From Lutraria lutraria (lineage: Eukaryota > Mollusca > Bivalvia > Venerida > Mactridae): a stretch of DNA of 64,000 nt. A program made the position numbers and the translations under genes. Within the stretch, counting starts at the first letter, position 1. Each line of letters opens with the position of its first letter. The notes beneath the pieces were generated by a model. That model worked only from the letters and a program-made list of their open reading frames with translations, made no database searches and had not been told where the DNA came from. The stretch spans positions 13,123,637 to 13,187,636 of the forward strand of contig OZ026851.1 in NCBI GenBank assembly GCA_964023205.1. The letters are read 5' to 3'. Positions 50,201 to 59,141 of the stretch are shown in pieces.

Positions 50201-53200
50201 AATGCCTGCCGTCAAGAGTCAGATATTTACTTTCAAGAGGAAGGTCTCTGTCTAGGAACACGGATAATTTTGGGGGGGGGGGGGATGATTTGGTCGTTGT
50301 CGCATACGTTGTGAATGCATATATTAATTGTGCAGGATGCTTGCACAGTTAGGTAGAAAGTATTTTTATTGAACTCTCCCGATAAAACAATATGGACATT
50401 TTTTGTATATATATATAAAGAACATTTTTGACACAAAAAGATGTATCTATGCTTTCATGCGGTTTGATATCATACTGGGATTGTTTCATTGTAACGTCAC
50501 TGGTCGATGATAGATTGGTCATTGGGAAGAAAAAAGAAATCTACATGATTTACTGGTACTAGATTCTGGCTGAGATATTTATATATTGCCAAATGTCTGT
50601 ATGATGGGACATGTGATATCAGATCTGCCTCTGTTTCATGAAACAAAACTTTATTGCAGGCTAGAAACTTATACTGTATGAATAAAATAATGAACACTTG
50701 CACGATAGCCATGTACATGTAGTTATAAGCCTTATAAATCTCTGAATAAAAGCTACATCAGTCTTCTCCCAATCTCTGTATAAAAGCTACATCAGTTTTC
50801 TCCCAATCTCTGAATAAAAGCTACATCAGTTTTCTCCCAATCTCTGAATAAAAGCTACATCAGTTTTCTCAGAAAGGTGATATTTTTTTTAACACTAATA
50901 TTTACTGTAAATATTAGCTTAGGGATGATTGGTGGTTTAATGGTAATTAACACGCTGGACTACTGAACCAAAGGTCGTGGGTTCGATTCTTGGCTCTGCC
51001 TTCTCAGGGATACTAATGATCAGTGTCCCCATCCAGCTATCGAGCCATTAAATCACAGGAAAAAGGGCAAGGCGTGTATTGGTGCTTTACACCCGCTGCG
51101 ATAAAGAACCAAGAAAAACTATTTTAAATAAGGGTAGGAATATAAATGCCCATTGCCCAGTTCTGTGTCTTCTTTCCCCAGGTCTTTATGGGGTGGCTCT
51201 GAAATGACCTTGGTTGTAGAATGGGCCATTAAAGAACTGATAAATAAATAAATGTATTTATAAAGCTTTCCCTGCCTTAGGTTTAATTTAGTCTTTGTGT
51301 CATTGACTCAATGTTTGAGGAACATTCAGAACTAAGTCGCTCACATACACAGTGCTGGAATGAACATTTCACAGGCAGTACTATAATGTCTGTCTTGGGT
51401 TGTTTTCCTGCAGATAATTGTCTTAATTGTAATATATTGCTTCTTGATATATCCCTACAGTTTCTACACCAGATCTCTCGAAACATTGTCTCTCTGTCCT
51501 GTAACTATGGATCTCAGCATCTGAACTTTTCCCACATTTCTAACCCACTCGCTTGATTTAGTGACTAAATAAATGATGTATTTAGGGGACATAGCATTTC
51601 TCTCCTGGGTGAAATGAACTTTTTATAACGAACAGAAGCTGAGGTGAATTTTCCAGATTTCAATGTTAGAATTTAGTGCACATGTCCTCAAAAGGATTAG
51701 GGCATACCAGTAATTACTGTGGAATCATTAATTTTCGTTGGGGATTTAAATTCGTGGATTTCGTGGGTCGGCTCATCCACGAAATCAAATCCCCACGAAT
51801 TTATGTGAAGAGATAAGGCATTTCTTTTCAAAAATAAAAATCCACGAATTTAAGTCCCAACGAAATAGCCAGTTTAGTACAAACCACGAAAATTGAGCCC
51901 AACGAAAATAAATGAAACTACAGTATATACTTTGAGGAGTTTTTGAAATGTTTTGGAATAAGAGCAATCTCAAGACACATAAAATAATATGAGAGAAGAG
52001 TCTTATAAATCTTATTATCAATGACTGTTTTTCACATATCAGAGCGGATATTTTTATATTTACTAAATTTTCTATATAATGCCCAATGCAGGGCTTTTTC
52101 CCTTCTATACCAGAGGCCAAAATTTGGTGACTTCCCAATTGCAAAAAGGCTGTTTTTTTCTCAATTTTAGGCAAGAAATTCTCAAAAATGCAATGTTTTT
52201 CGAACCTTCTCATAATTTGGCCAAATATCGAGCTTGAATTTCCCAAAATGAAAGGCTAAGGTCCCTTCCCAATTTTTGGAAAAAAAGGCCCTGCAATGAA
52301 ATAACAGGTTTTTTATATTCTGCAAAATACAGATCTCTGTTTCCAGTTATGAGTTTGATGGCAATGATTCAGATTAATACTGTTTTAAGCTGATAAAAAA
52401 ATCGGGGAAAAGCTTGCCAGTCAGAATCCAATGAGTTAATCAGGACTGGGGTAATGGTTTTCACACAGACTATAATCTGTTAGCGCATGTATTATAATAA
52501 ATCTTTAGTTCCACCATCTCTAGATGTTTTCTCCTGATGTTTTTCCTCTTTATATGGCTTTAAGTATGTTATTACAACTACAGTAAAACCTCTCCAGAGC
52601 GGCCCTCTGTAGAGCAACAACCTCTATAACAACACCTTCAAAATTTCCCTAATCTGATATTTACAGTAAATTTAACCTCTGTAGAGCAACAACCTCTCTA
52701 TAACAACACCTTCAAAATTTCCCTAATCTGATATTTACAGTAAATTTAACCTCTGTAGAGCAACAACCTCTCTATAACAACACCTTCAAAATTTCCCTAA
52801 TCTGATATTTACAGTAAATTTAACCTCTGTAGAGCAACAACCTCTCTTTAACAACACCTTCAAAATTTCCCTAATATGATATTTACAGTAAATTTAACCT
52901 CTGTAGGGCAACAACCTCTCTATAACAACACCTTCAAAATTTCCCTAATCTGATATTTACAGTAAATTCAACCTCTGTAGGGCAACAACCTCTAAACAAT
53001 GGCCAATATTTACAGCTCCCACAGGGTGTTGCTCTACAGAGGATGTTCTGTATTGTCAAAAGTAGATATTCATAAGATCATAAACAAGAGATTCGTCATT
53101 TCTATTATTGACAATTAGTTCTCAGATAAATGTAGATCTGGATTGATTTCTCTCCTCCCGAGGGACATTGGAGTGACTTGTATTATCAGTCATTTTTTTT

Positions 53201-56200
53201 TTTTGGCTGTTGGTCAGTTATTTATAGCTTGTTAGTTGGAAGAGAAATATCCCTTATGATTCAGGATCTATATTCTATCCACAAGGGATTAGTATCATAA
53301 TAATCTGTTAGGCCAACATAAAAAATAGCTATGTTTACGGTCACCCAACCTAACCAAGAATTTGGTACCGACCCTTTTGTCTCGAACAGCAAAATCCAAT
53401 GTAGAAAAATCTTTGGGGGCAAAACAAACAAGCAAAGTAGGTGAGGTACGTAAGAAAATAAAGTCTACAATGTATATTTATATCACAAATGGTACTATTT
53501 TTCATGGCGGATGAGAGACGTCACTGTTTTGTAAAAACAAAATGAGTTGTATATAACCTATAGGAATTTTGTTCCTAAAAATGGAAAAGGAAAGTTGGAT
53601 AGAATTGTTTGAATTTATAGAGGTAGAGGTTATAAGTGTTCATTAATTTTCAAAGCATCTTTTAATTAAAGGCATAGTAAGTTGTACTAGCTCAGATGTT
53701 TAATGTAATTCAGTAACTTTTCCTTTAAATAACTGGATTTTTGCTAATGATGGGTGCTGATCTGTAAACATGTGACATTTCGAGGGTTCAACGCAACAGT
53801 GTCATAACTCATATGGAAATAAGAACAAGTTACGACAGTGTTGCGCTGAGCCCTCGATTTGTCCGAAGGCATTATTCTATTTTAATGGTTTGAGAAAATT
53901 CTGTCTTGACTGACAAAACTATTGCGAGCACTGAGGGGACACATAAACTGAAGAAACGTGGAAATTGTGTCATGTTTTTGGTTGTCAATATTCTCTTAGA
54001 TTTGTACAATTTAGAGCAGAAAATGGTGTTATGTGCAATACTTAACTTGTTAATTAATGTTAATCGTGTTAGAGTAGAAAATAAGTTACAAGAAACACAG
54101 AAGGAGTTGAAGGAGAAGTTCTCTTTGTTCAGTGTACAGTTTTGTTATAATTTACATGGAGCTAAGCTTAAGTTCAGTATACAAACATTACCTCACTTTA
54201 TACCAGTATTTAGATCAGTTCTGGTCTTACGGCTTTTCAAAAGGGAAACAAAGAGAGGACGAGCTGGATAATGTGCTTTCAGATCATTTAATTGATACAA
54301 TCAATATACTGAATGATTAGTCAAACCTGTGTCAGCAGCCACTTCCAAATAAAGGCCATTCTTTTATAAACTGTCATTGATAATGATATTTAGAACAAAA
54401 TGGCCCTTGAATAAGACCACCTGTCAATAAAAGCCACATTATGTCAAGTTTTGGCCTTTGTTCACAGGTATGACAGTATTATAACTGAGGCTAAATAAAG
54501 TTTTTATTGTTTTCAGCCAATTAGCAATGCAGACTTCATTGTACCCGTGGAAATAGAAGGTACAGTCCATCAAGTGTATGTGCTAAAACGACCATTTGTG
54601 GATGATTTTCTTAAGAAGATGGGGGAATTGTTTGAATGTGTGCTCTTCACAGCTAGTCTAGCGAAGGTAAGAAACTGCAAGGTTCAGGATAGAATCCAGT
54701 CCTGGGTCATATTTAATAACAATGGAGATAGGTGGAGGGTGGGGGGAGGTTTGGTCTAGCAAAGGTAAACAATAACAATGGTTTGGACAAAATCAAGTCT
54801 TATGAAGTGGTAGGTCTGATGTTATGATATGCTTGAGTTTGCACCATCAATAGAATTAGGGGCCATATTAAATATTTCTAAGTTATTTATTTATTATTAT
54901 TATTATGTTGAAGGTCTGGGTTTGAAAAGTTGTCCAGTTAATGGCCCTTGACCTTGGCCCTGAAAGTCTCAATGATGACTGTATAAATCTGTAACCAATG
55001 TAGTATGTAGAGATAAACGACTGTTCATTACAAGTAAATTTGTTTTTGTTTGTATATGATAAGCTGTTAATGGCTTCAAATTTGTTAAATAAACATAAAA
55101 TAGACAAACATAAGCTTGGCCATCATTTCTACATATACTGATATGTTGGATCTTTACCTATCTTCCCATTGTTGGTCATTAAACATAAAAGGCATTCCAT
55201 TATTACACATACCAATGTTCATTTGAACCTGGGTGAATAAAGGTGTTATGACTACCATCCTGAACTCTGTCCAGAACGTCTCTGACAAAAATCTTTTATA
55301 GGGGCTGTATAAATCATTTTAGTCCACAGTATAATTTTCAGATAATCCCACTGAACCCCTATCCATGGCCCTTTATTTATTCTCAGTTATTATTTATGAG
55401 ACCAAAGTTAAGTAGATTCAAATTCAGATCAGTACTTCCCAATTTTTCTGATTTTTTTGTTCATCTTTGAAGTATACCAACATCAGCGAAGATTTGATTC
55501 TGTTTATTAAATTGTAAGTAAAAATTGATAAGGCCTTAAAAAAATTGTTTTTGGTCACCTGACTTACCCCTATTTTACCAAGGCCCTAGGAACAGTCCAC
55601 CTACATTCTGACTTTTTCTTACCTTTCCCCGACTCTTTCAAGAGCAAAATTTTAAAAAAAGCCCCTAGCTACCTACCCTATATTGAGCATGTAACCAGAA
55701 ACAAACAAAATTGTTTACACCTCGCTACATTAAAATTATTGATTTTATTTTACAGTATGCAGATCCAGTAGCGGACCTTCTGGATAAATGGGGCGTGTTT
55801 CGGGCTCGTCTATTCAGGGAATCTTGTGTCTTTCATAGAGGGAACTATGTGAAAGTAAGTAATACATGGAATGATTGATAGAGGTTTTTTGTGCACTTCT
55901 GTTCTTCAGAATGACCCTTAAAGGGCAAACAAGGGGTTCAGTACATGGTACATGACTCTAAAATTCCTAATCTTACTGTATATTAATAAAGAATACAGAC
56001 ATGAACAGTGGTGTGAATAATATAGAGCCATGAATACTTAAAAACGGTCTATGGACAGACAAAGGATTTATTGAAAATCATGAACAAAGGATAGATGTCC
56101 AAAGAATAAATTGAATGCCATTTTAAGTACACTTGTATTAATGTAGGATGTATTTATGAGTTAAGAAGATCACAGGGGTGTCAAAATTCCGGATTGATCG

Positions 56201-59141
56201 GTCCTGAAAGAGCTATGTTTTCTGATATTTTAATGAAAAAGTCTCAAGAAGTAGCAAAGTTATGGTCAATTTAATCTGCTCTGGAGGATTTACTTTGATA
56301 CAAACTGAGTTAAATATAGAAACAATGTGATTGAAGGCCCCTCATTTGGCAAAAGTGTTTGACCACATATAATTTTCAGGCTTTTCAATTTGGCTCTATT
56401 GACATCTTTTAAGATCCTAAGTCAAGTTTTACTGACAATGACACTGTCGAAACCAACAAAAATAAAGCAGTTTTGTACAATATTCCATCATATAAGCATT
56501 GATGGGAAAATAACAGTGTGGTTAGGACATAGTTTATGAATAAATATAGGTGGAGAACTTGTAGTGTGGGCTAAAGGCTGGTGCTTAACTTTGGGCTTTT
56601 GAAGTTTGAACCCCTAAAAGAACACTCCCACACATCCTCAATAAAAAATACAGCATTCTGCTTTCCCAGAAGCAGACTTGAAAGTTACTCAAATATAAAT
56701 AATAACTTTTATCTTAAATTTAGATATTTTGTATAAATTCAAAGAAATACTTTTGATTTCTATTTGCATTTTAATGAAATTGAATTAATACATTTTAATC
56801 AGGGGCTTAAGTTACAAAATTTCATTAAAATTGCTTGCATTATTCTTCATGAAGTTTAAAAGATGGCATGAAAAAGAAACATTATCAAGTAGTGTAATAA
56901 TGCATGTTTCTACTTATTTAGTGACCCAGAGTGAAAAAACAACATTGATGGGTTTGAATGAAAATTCTTGTCAAGGAAAAATTAGTAACAAGATTTTACA
57001 CTGATAACTGAAAATCAATTAAAAATCAATTAAATAACTGAGGAAATCTGATGAGTTTGATCTCAAGTGTTTTACATGCACGCTTATCAGCATATGTGAG
57101 TCATAATGCTAGATTTATTACAATCATTATATTGATTCAATCAGCTTAGGCAACCCTTAAAAATTGTTGGTTTCTGTTATATAATCCCAACATATCACGG
57201 AGGGTAGGTAGGAGGCTGATAGGTTTGCAGGCATTCTTTTGCCGCCATTGTACTGAAAACAAATAAAATGGAATACAGTACAACCTCTGTAGAGCAACAC
57301 CCTGTGGGAGCTGCAAATATTGACCGTTCTTTAGAGGTTGTTGCTCTACAGAGGTTAAATTTATAGTAAATATCTGTTTAAGGACATTTTGAAAGTGTTG
57401 TTATTGAGAGGTTGTTGCTCTACAGAGGTTTTACTGTAATAAGCAAAAAAAAATATTTTGTCAAAATCTAAATTTTTGGTATGGTGGAATTTTTATTACG
57501 AGTTAGTCTCAAAACAAAGAGCAAACGTTTGCTTACATTGGTTACATTTAAGTTGATTTATAATTAATCAATTAGTGATTTTCTGATAATTGATTATTAT
57601 TTGTTTTTAAAAATTAGTACTAAATAAAAAAAATAAGAAGATAATTATCAAATTCTTGTGAAAGCTTAGGGTTATTTTTCTTTTCTTTTAAATGTTAATA
57701 ATTTAGTGTCTTGATGCTTTTAAGTTTATGAGACACCATGGTGACCTGCATTGATTGAAAAAATATTATCTTCGTTTTATTTTTGCTGTTTTATAATGAA
57801 AAAAAATAGAAACTTCTGAACAAAATGAAAGAAAAGTATATTTCTGTATTAGTTGCTGTCTGATACGTTGTATATTTGCTTAAGTTTTCAAGGTAGCGTC
57901 TCATTTTACCTCCTCATTAAAATACTTCACTTTGATGTGATGTATATATTAACATAAATCTTGCTATTTATGTCTTTTCTTCACATGAATACTGTTGTCA
58001 ACTGGATCGCTTTCAGTTAATACTAAAAATTACATTTAAAGATGAATACAGTATTGTCTTGCTAGACGTAATAATATAACTTATAATATAACGTAACTAT
58101 AAGTATGCATCATGCTCTTAGAAACTTTAAATGAGATTAAGGGCCAATGCTAGGGTATCTGGTAGCCACTTAGTGGGTTACCTCCCTTGCAGCATAAAAA
58201 AATCTTGATTTGAGTTATTGGGCCTTGGCTTAGAAGAATTTCTTCCTTTAATATGAAATCTTATCCTAGCATGAAATCTCCCATAAAATTGGATATTAGC
58301 TTCCTGTTTGCTATAAAATTACAAATTTCTCTTACAGGACTTAAGTCGACTTGGCAGAGAACTGAGTCAGGTGATAATTATTGATAATTCACCGGCATCC
58401 TATATCTTCCATCCAGATAATGCAGTAAGTATACTATTTCCTTGTTAAAATCATAGTATTTAGTTTACTAAATCAAGTCCATATTTTGCTAAGGTCACAT
58501 TAATTTCCCTATTTTGCTAAGGTCACATTAATTTCCCTATTTTGCTAAGGTCACATTAATTTCCCTATTTTGCTAAGGTCACATTAATTTCCCTGTTTTG
58601 CTAAGGTCATATCAGTTTCCCTATTTTGCTACTCATTAATTTCCCTTTTTTGCTAGGGTCATATCAATATCCCCTTTTTGCTAAGGTCACATTAATTTCT
58701 GTTAAGGTCACATTGCTAAGGTCACATCAGTTTCCTTAAGTTGCTAAGGTCACATCAAAGTCCCTAATTTGCGAAGATAAGTCAAAATGATAATTTTCGT
58801 CGTGTTGTTAGTCAAAACCCTTGTTCTACTGTATATTTATCCATGGATACCAAAGTTGAGTCAAAGTCCCTAGTTTGCTGAGTTGTAGTCGAATTTCACG
58901 TTTTACTTAGTTTTTGTATCTAACTTCCGTAATGGAACACTTCCAATGTCTGATGTTACATGATTTTTAATTGGATACTATTTATAGAAGTTATAATTTA
59001 TTTCAGGTACCGTGTCAATCATGGTTCGATGATATGCAGGATACTGAATTACTGGACCTCATACCATTTTTTGAAGGACTCGCGAAAGTGGACGATGTTT
59101 ATTCAGTTTTACGAAATACGAACAATACGGACTCTTCCTAG
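29072..59141 (+). CDS. CTDSPL: CTD small phosphatase-like protein (SCP family, HAD/FCP1 fold), complete, seven coding exons
   Basis: Exons 29072-29165, 42374-42516, 45584-45688, 54517-54666, 55756-55854, 58338-58424, 59007-59141 (813 nt, 270 residues; human SCPs have 261-276). All introns are GT-AG and in phase. SCPs remove phosphate from Ser5 of the RNA polymerase II CTD and from REST, SMAD and Rb-type substrates. The catalytic motif DLDET is at residues 103-107 (D103 nucleophile, D105 acid/base). Motif II is LFTAS in [12 protein letters not shown], followed by [20 protein letters not shown] and [19 protein letters not shown]. The last acidic motif is [16 protein letters not shown], then [20 protein letters not shown]. 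Residues 45-52 ([10 protein letters not shown]) match the cysteine-rich N-terminal motif of SCPs (membrane anchoring by palmitoylation is a family inference). CTDSP1, CTDSP2 and CTDSPL cannot be told apart here; an invertebrate usually has one. Exon 1 ([19 protein letters not shown]) is phase-compatible but the least certain. Confidence 0.93.
29219..29252. repeat. (TA)n microsatellite
   Basis: About 17 TA units, directly before the family Q repeat. Confidence 0.95.
29271..29880. repeat. Family Q long dispersed repeat (ATGCCCCTGTATCGATAG ...) in CTDSPL intron 1
   Basis: Starts TTATGCCCCTGTATCGATAG ATCGGGGGCATATTG (itself a small hairpin) and TCTGTCTGTCTG; ends GGAGGGGGTATTGTGTTTTT GAAACACATCTTG. 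Typical of a bivalve repeat. Inside, 29649-29760 has three GGACAACCAAAATTT-like units that may be a nested insert. Confidence 0.7.
29881..31558. other. CTDSPL intron 1, nothing recognised
   Basis: AT-rich. The 97-codon open frame at 30347-30640 shows no domain and is probably chance. Confidence 0.4.
31559..31660 (+). repeat. Family I repeat, copy 1
   Basis: CTGTCAAAT ... AAACTATTCATGAACTATGC ... AAAAAATTGTGTTTTCATG AATTC. Other copies at 35385, 42127 and (inverted) 45242. Confidence 0.65.
31741..31971 (-). mobile_element. tRNA-derived SINE (family J), copy 1
   Basis: Minus strand: GTTAAGGTCGCTGACTTC region followed by a Pol III B box GGTTCGAGCCC, then a body with CTCATATGACTCTTGACTG and a 3' end GATATAAACAAACAAA. 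Same layout as 39310-39538, with a ~25-bp insertion (GTATCAGTAAGAAGTTCAG) in the tRNA part. Confidence 0.75.
32431..32588 (+). mobile_element. Family E MITE, copy 2 (left end worn)
   Basis: TTTTACCCTTAAAATGGC, TTTTGACTCTTGCAATT, TGACTCTTGAGAATTTG ... GTGAGCGCCCTGAG match copy 1; the left terminal repeat is degraded. Confidence 0.65.
32990..33192. repeat. Family P dispersed repeat, copy 2
   Basis: GGCCAGGCCAGCATGCATTC TGCGTGGCTGGTCTGACTAGGCC (snap-back core), then AAATTTTCATTGTGAAATCC, AAGTTGGACAAGTCC and CAGGGTTAA. Confidence 0.7.
33193..35384. other. CTDSPL intron 1, mostly unique AT-rich DNA
   Basis: No exon seen. CATCAAAATTCATGCACACA near 33463 resembles CATTAAAATTCATGCGCGTC near 3393, a possible old repeat pair. 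Confidence 0.35.
35385..35485 (+). repeat. Family I repeat, copy 2
   Basis: CTCTGTCAAATGGTTATTAA, TAGTTCATGAACTATTCATT, GCATGAACAGTTCATG ... TTTCATGAATTC. Confidence 0.65.
35486..36698. other. CTDSPL intron 1, nothing recognised
   Basis: AT-rich, no exon or clear element. Confidence 0.35.
36699..37123 (-). repeat. Family G-type repeat, minus orientation
   Basis: On the minus strand it starts CAAGAGGGTCATGACGGACC and ends TCATAATAGCTCACC, the ends of the CAAGAGGG family; internal TTGACCTGGTAACC modules resemble 9054-10197. Confidence 0.6.
37332..37632. repeat. CCCC/T-rich element with AGGGCCCT ends
   Basis: CAGGGCCCTCATTTGACG ... GCTAGGGCCCTGG partly inverted ends; TTCCCCTCCTAAAATAATA, TTTTTCCCCTATTTTTG and TCCCCTAAAAAAAAAAAA inside. 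Confidence 0.55.
37633..39027. other. CTDSPL intron 1, nothing recognised
   Basis: AT-rich, no supported exon; CTTTTATCATACACCA is locally duplicated near 38447-38490. Confidence 0.35.
39028..39203 (-). mobile_element. Family E MITE, copy 3, inverted
   Basis: CAGGGTGTACCCAAGACTTC ... AAAGGGTCAAAGGAGAGCCC TG; reverse complement of copy 1. Confidence 0.75.
39241..39582. mobile_element. Family A MITE split by a SINE
   Basis: CAGTCAGACCTGTAAATGAA ... CAGATTTGACGG|TA. The element is interrupted at CTTTATTTGGA by the SINE at 39310-39538. Confidence 0.75.
39310..39538 (-). mobile_element. tRNA-derived SINE (family J), copy 2, with 11-bp target-site duplication
   Basis: Minus strand: A-box-like TGATCGAGTGGTTAAGG, B box GGTTCGAGCCCC, body CATATGACTCTTGTCTG, tail CAATATAAACAAACAAA. 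CTTTATTTGGA at 39299-39309 and again at 39539-39549 is the duplication. Confidence 0.85.
39720..39850 (-). repeat. Hammerhead-like / Penelope-type repeat fragment
   Basis: On the minus strand CTGATGAAGTCC ... TTAGTCGAAAC (39831-39805) looks like a hammerhead core (CTGATGA ... GAAAC), flanked by TGTGTAG / CTACACA arms. Such motifs occur in terminal repeats of Penelope-like retroelements. Stem II pairs poorly and no cleavage-site triplet is evident. Confidence 0.35.
39851..41321. other. CTDSPL intron 1; one repeat scrap, no gene
   Basis: 40265-40378 (GGGAAAATTGCATGATTTC, AAGAAATTTTC ... GGCTACGACTGTATGATAAA) matches 42714-42805. The rest shows nothing. Confidence 0.4.
41322..42126. other. CTDSPL intron 1, nothing recognised
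   Basis: AT-rich, short open frames only. Confidence 0.35.
42127..42206 (+). repeat. Family I repeat, copy 3
   Basis: TCCTGTCAAATAGTTACTC, TTTCATGAACTATTCATGAA, ATGCAAGAACAGTT ... CATGAATTCC. Confidence 0.65.
42714..42805. repeat. Repeat shared with 40265-40378
   Basis: ATTTGGGGAAAATTGCCTG, TTTCAAAGAAATTTTCAGAG ... AGGTTACAACTGTAAAATAA. Confidence 0.55.
43107..43318. mobile_element. Family F MITE, copy 2 (right end missing)
   Basis: AGCAGTCTTCACGAAAAATT ... AAGCACTGGACATTCGGTCC ... GGTAAAATTATCACTGAAAA then stops matching copy 1. Confidence 0.7.
43848..43969 (+). mobile_element. Partial SINE (family K)
   Basis: GGTGTTTTACATCAGGCGCG ATTAAGAACTAGGAAAAACT ... GGGCCGTTAAA matches the body and tail of the SINE at 50920-51256; the tRNA head is missing. 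Confidence 0.6.
43970..44047 (+). repeat. Family H 78-bp hairpin, copy 1
   Basis: TCGAGGGTCCAACGCAACAG ... TTGCGCTGAGCCCTCGA; ~30-bp arms, ~18-nt loop (CATATTGAAATAAGAACA). Confidence 0.9.
44339..44811. mobile_element. Family B TA-flanked MITE interrupted by a family C repeat
   Basis: TA|CAGTACAACCTCCCTAGAGC ... TTAGAGAGGTTGCCCTG|TA. Inner GAGCAACAACCTCCCTTCAA and CAACATCCTCTCTACAACAA match 57276-57436. Confidence 0.75.
44428..44727. repeat. Family C dispersed repeat, copy 2, with ATTAA target-site duplication
   Basis: CTAGAGCTGTCACAGAGGTG AATAATACCCCAGC ... GTTGCGGGGTTATA; ATTAA at 44423-44427 and 44728-44732. Confidence 0.75.
45242..45310 (-). repeat. Family I repeat, copy 4, inverted
   Basis: GAATTCATGAAAACAAGATT TTTTCTTGAACTATATTC, the reverse complement of copy 1. 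Confidence 0.55.
45704..45781 (-). repeat. Family H 78-bp hairpin, copy 2, beside the exon 3 donor
   Basis: TCGAGGGTTCAGCGCAACAC ... TTGCGTTGAACCCTCGA; opposite loop orientation (TGTTCTTATTCCAGTATG). It starts 16 bp after the last base of exon 3 (45688). Confidence 0.9.
45896..46555. mobile_element. Family D TA-flanked element, full-length-looking copy
   Basis: TA|CAGTCGAAACTCATTATATC ... CGATATAACGAGTTTCAACTG|TA, 660 bp, ~25-bp inverted ends, many TATATCGAA motifs inside, no transposase. CAGT ends and TA duplication suggest a pogo/Tigger-type non-autonomous element. Confidence 0.85.
46556..47215. other. CTDSPL intron 3, nothing recognised
   Basis: AT-rich unique sequence. Confidence 0.35.
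47221..47910. repeat. 30-bp minisatellite, about 23 units, in CTDSPL intron 3
   Basis: Unit GTGGTCTAAGATAAGTAACA CATGGTCAGA; variants CTTAAATAAG/CTAAAATAAG and GGTC/GGCC/AGTC. Exactly in register 47221-47760; irregular units then a decayed right end. The minus frame is open for 96 codons because 30 is a multiple of three; not a gene. Confidence 0.95.
47911..49227. other. CTDSPL intron 3, nothing recognised
   Basis: AT-rich, no supported exon. Confidence 0.35.
49228..49410. repeat. Family G-like fragment
   Basis: TAAGCTCACCTGAGC and AAAGGTAAGCCATTAGGATC then GTCAATGTCC resemble the GCTCACCTGA ends of family G (compare 36699-36730). Confidence 0.4.
49647..49724 (+). repeat. Family H 78-bp hairpin, copy 3
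   Basis: TCGAGGGTTCAACGCAACAG ... TTGCACTGAGCCCTCGA; the most worn copy (TTAGAACCATG in the right arm). Confidence 0.9.
49725..50736. other. CTDSPL intron 3, a G13 run only
   Basis: Uninterrupted G13 at about 50272-50284; the rest is AT-rich. Confidence 0.4.
50737..50870. repeat. 34-bp tandem repeat, 4 units
   Basis: Unit AATCTCTGAATAAAAGCTAC ATCAGTTTTCTCCC, nearly identical copies. Confidence 0.95.
50920..51256 (+). mobile_element. tRNA-derived SINE (family K)
   Basis: Head with A box TGGTTTAATGGTAATTAAC and B box GTGGGTTCGATTC; body AAGGCGTGTATTGGTGCTTT, AAGAACCAAGAAAAACT; tail GGGCCATTAAAGAACTG then (AAAT)n. About 337 bp. Confidence 0.8.
51716..51925. mobile_element. Foldback MITE with TTTCGTTGGG ends
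   Basis: TACTGTGGAATCATTAATTT TCGTTGGG ... CCCAACGAAAATAAATG AAACTACAGTA inverted ends; inner AAATTCGTGGATTTCGTGGG / CCACGAAATC also fold. Confidence 0.75.
52089..52296. mobile_element. MITE with TGCAGGGC ends
   Basis: TGCAGGGCTTTTTCCCTT ... TTGGAAAAAAAGGCCCTGCA inverted ends, 208 bp. The 153-codon minus frame over 51785-52246 crosses two repeats and is spurious. Confidence 0.7.
52581..53050. mobile_element. Family B TA-flanked MITE with internal 74-bp tandem expansion
   Basis: TA|CAGTAAAACCTCTCCAGAG ... CTACAGAGGATGTTCTG|TA. About 5.3 copies of a 74-bp unit (AACCTCTGTAGAGCAACAAC ... CTGATATTTACAGTAAATTT) lie at 52603-52995; the unexpanded version is 57276-57436. Confidence 0.85.
53051..53779. 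other. CTDSPL intron 3, nothing recognised
   Basis: AT-rich unique sequence. Confidence 0.35.
53780..53857 (+). repeat. Family H 78-bp hairpin, copy 4
   Basis: TCGAGGGTTCAACGCAACAG ... TTGCGCTGAGCCCTCGA; same orientation as copies 1 and 3. Confidence 0.9.
53906..54320 (+). pseudogene. Open stretch with one frame change in CTDSPL intron 3, doubtful
   Basis: A 121-codon frame (53906-54271, containing [11 protein letters not shown]-like coiled-coil composition) overlaps a +1-shifted frame (54132-54320) that ends [17 protein letters not shown]. The two together read like a decayed protein fragment, but I recognise no family. Chance is a real alternative. Confidence 0.2.
54318..54478 (+). mobile_element. 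Family A MITE, 38 bp before CTDSPL exon 4
   Basis: TAGTCAAACCTGTGTCAGC ... TTCACAGGTATGACAG|TA, ~160 bp. It shows the unexpanded inside: CCAAATAAAGGCCATTC, TTTAGAACAAAATGG, TCAATAAAAGCCACATT. Confidence 0.75.
56000..57275. other. CTDSPL intron 5, nothing recognised
   Basis: AT-rich unique sequence without supported exon. Confidence 0.35.
57276..57436. mobile_element. Family B TA-flanked MITE, compact copy
   Basis: TA|CAGTACAACCTCTGTAGAGC ... CTCTACAGAGGTTTTACTG|TA, 161 bp, ~25-bp inverted ends. Confidence 0.85.
57437..58337. other. CTDSPL intron 5, nothing recognised
   Basis: AT-rich; TTACCTCCCTTGCAG near 58179 looks like an acceptor but no exon follows. Confidence 0.35.
58479..58770. repeat. 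28-bp tandem array, about 10 units, in CTDSPL intron 6
   Basis: Unit ATTTTGCTAAGGTCACATTA ATTTCCCT; the first five units nearly identical, later ones shortened and diverged. Confidence 0.9.

Noticed and set aside
51785..52246. 153-codon minus-strand open frame
   Set aside because: It runs across two separate MITEs and the DNA between them, with no domain.
29166..58337. A miR-26-type microRNA in a CTDSPL intron, as in vertebrates
   Set aside because: No sequence resembling the mature miR-26 with a matching hairpin arm was seen on either strand; the hairpins present are the unrelated family H.
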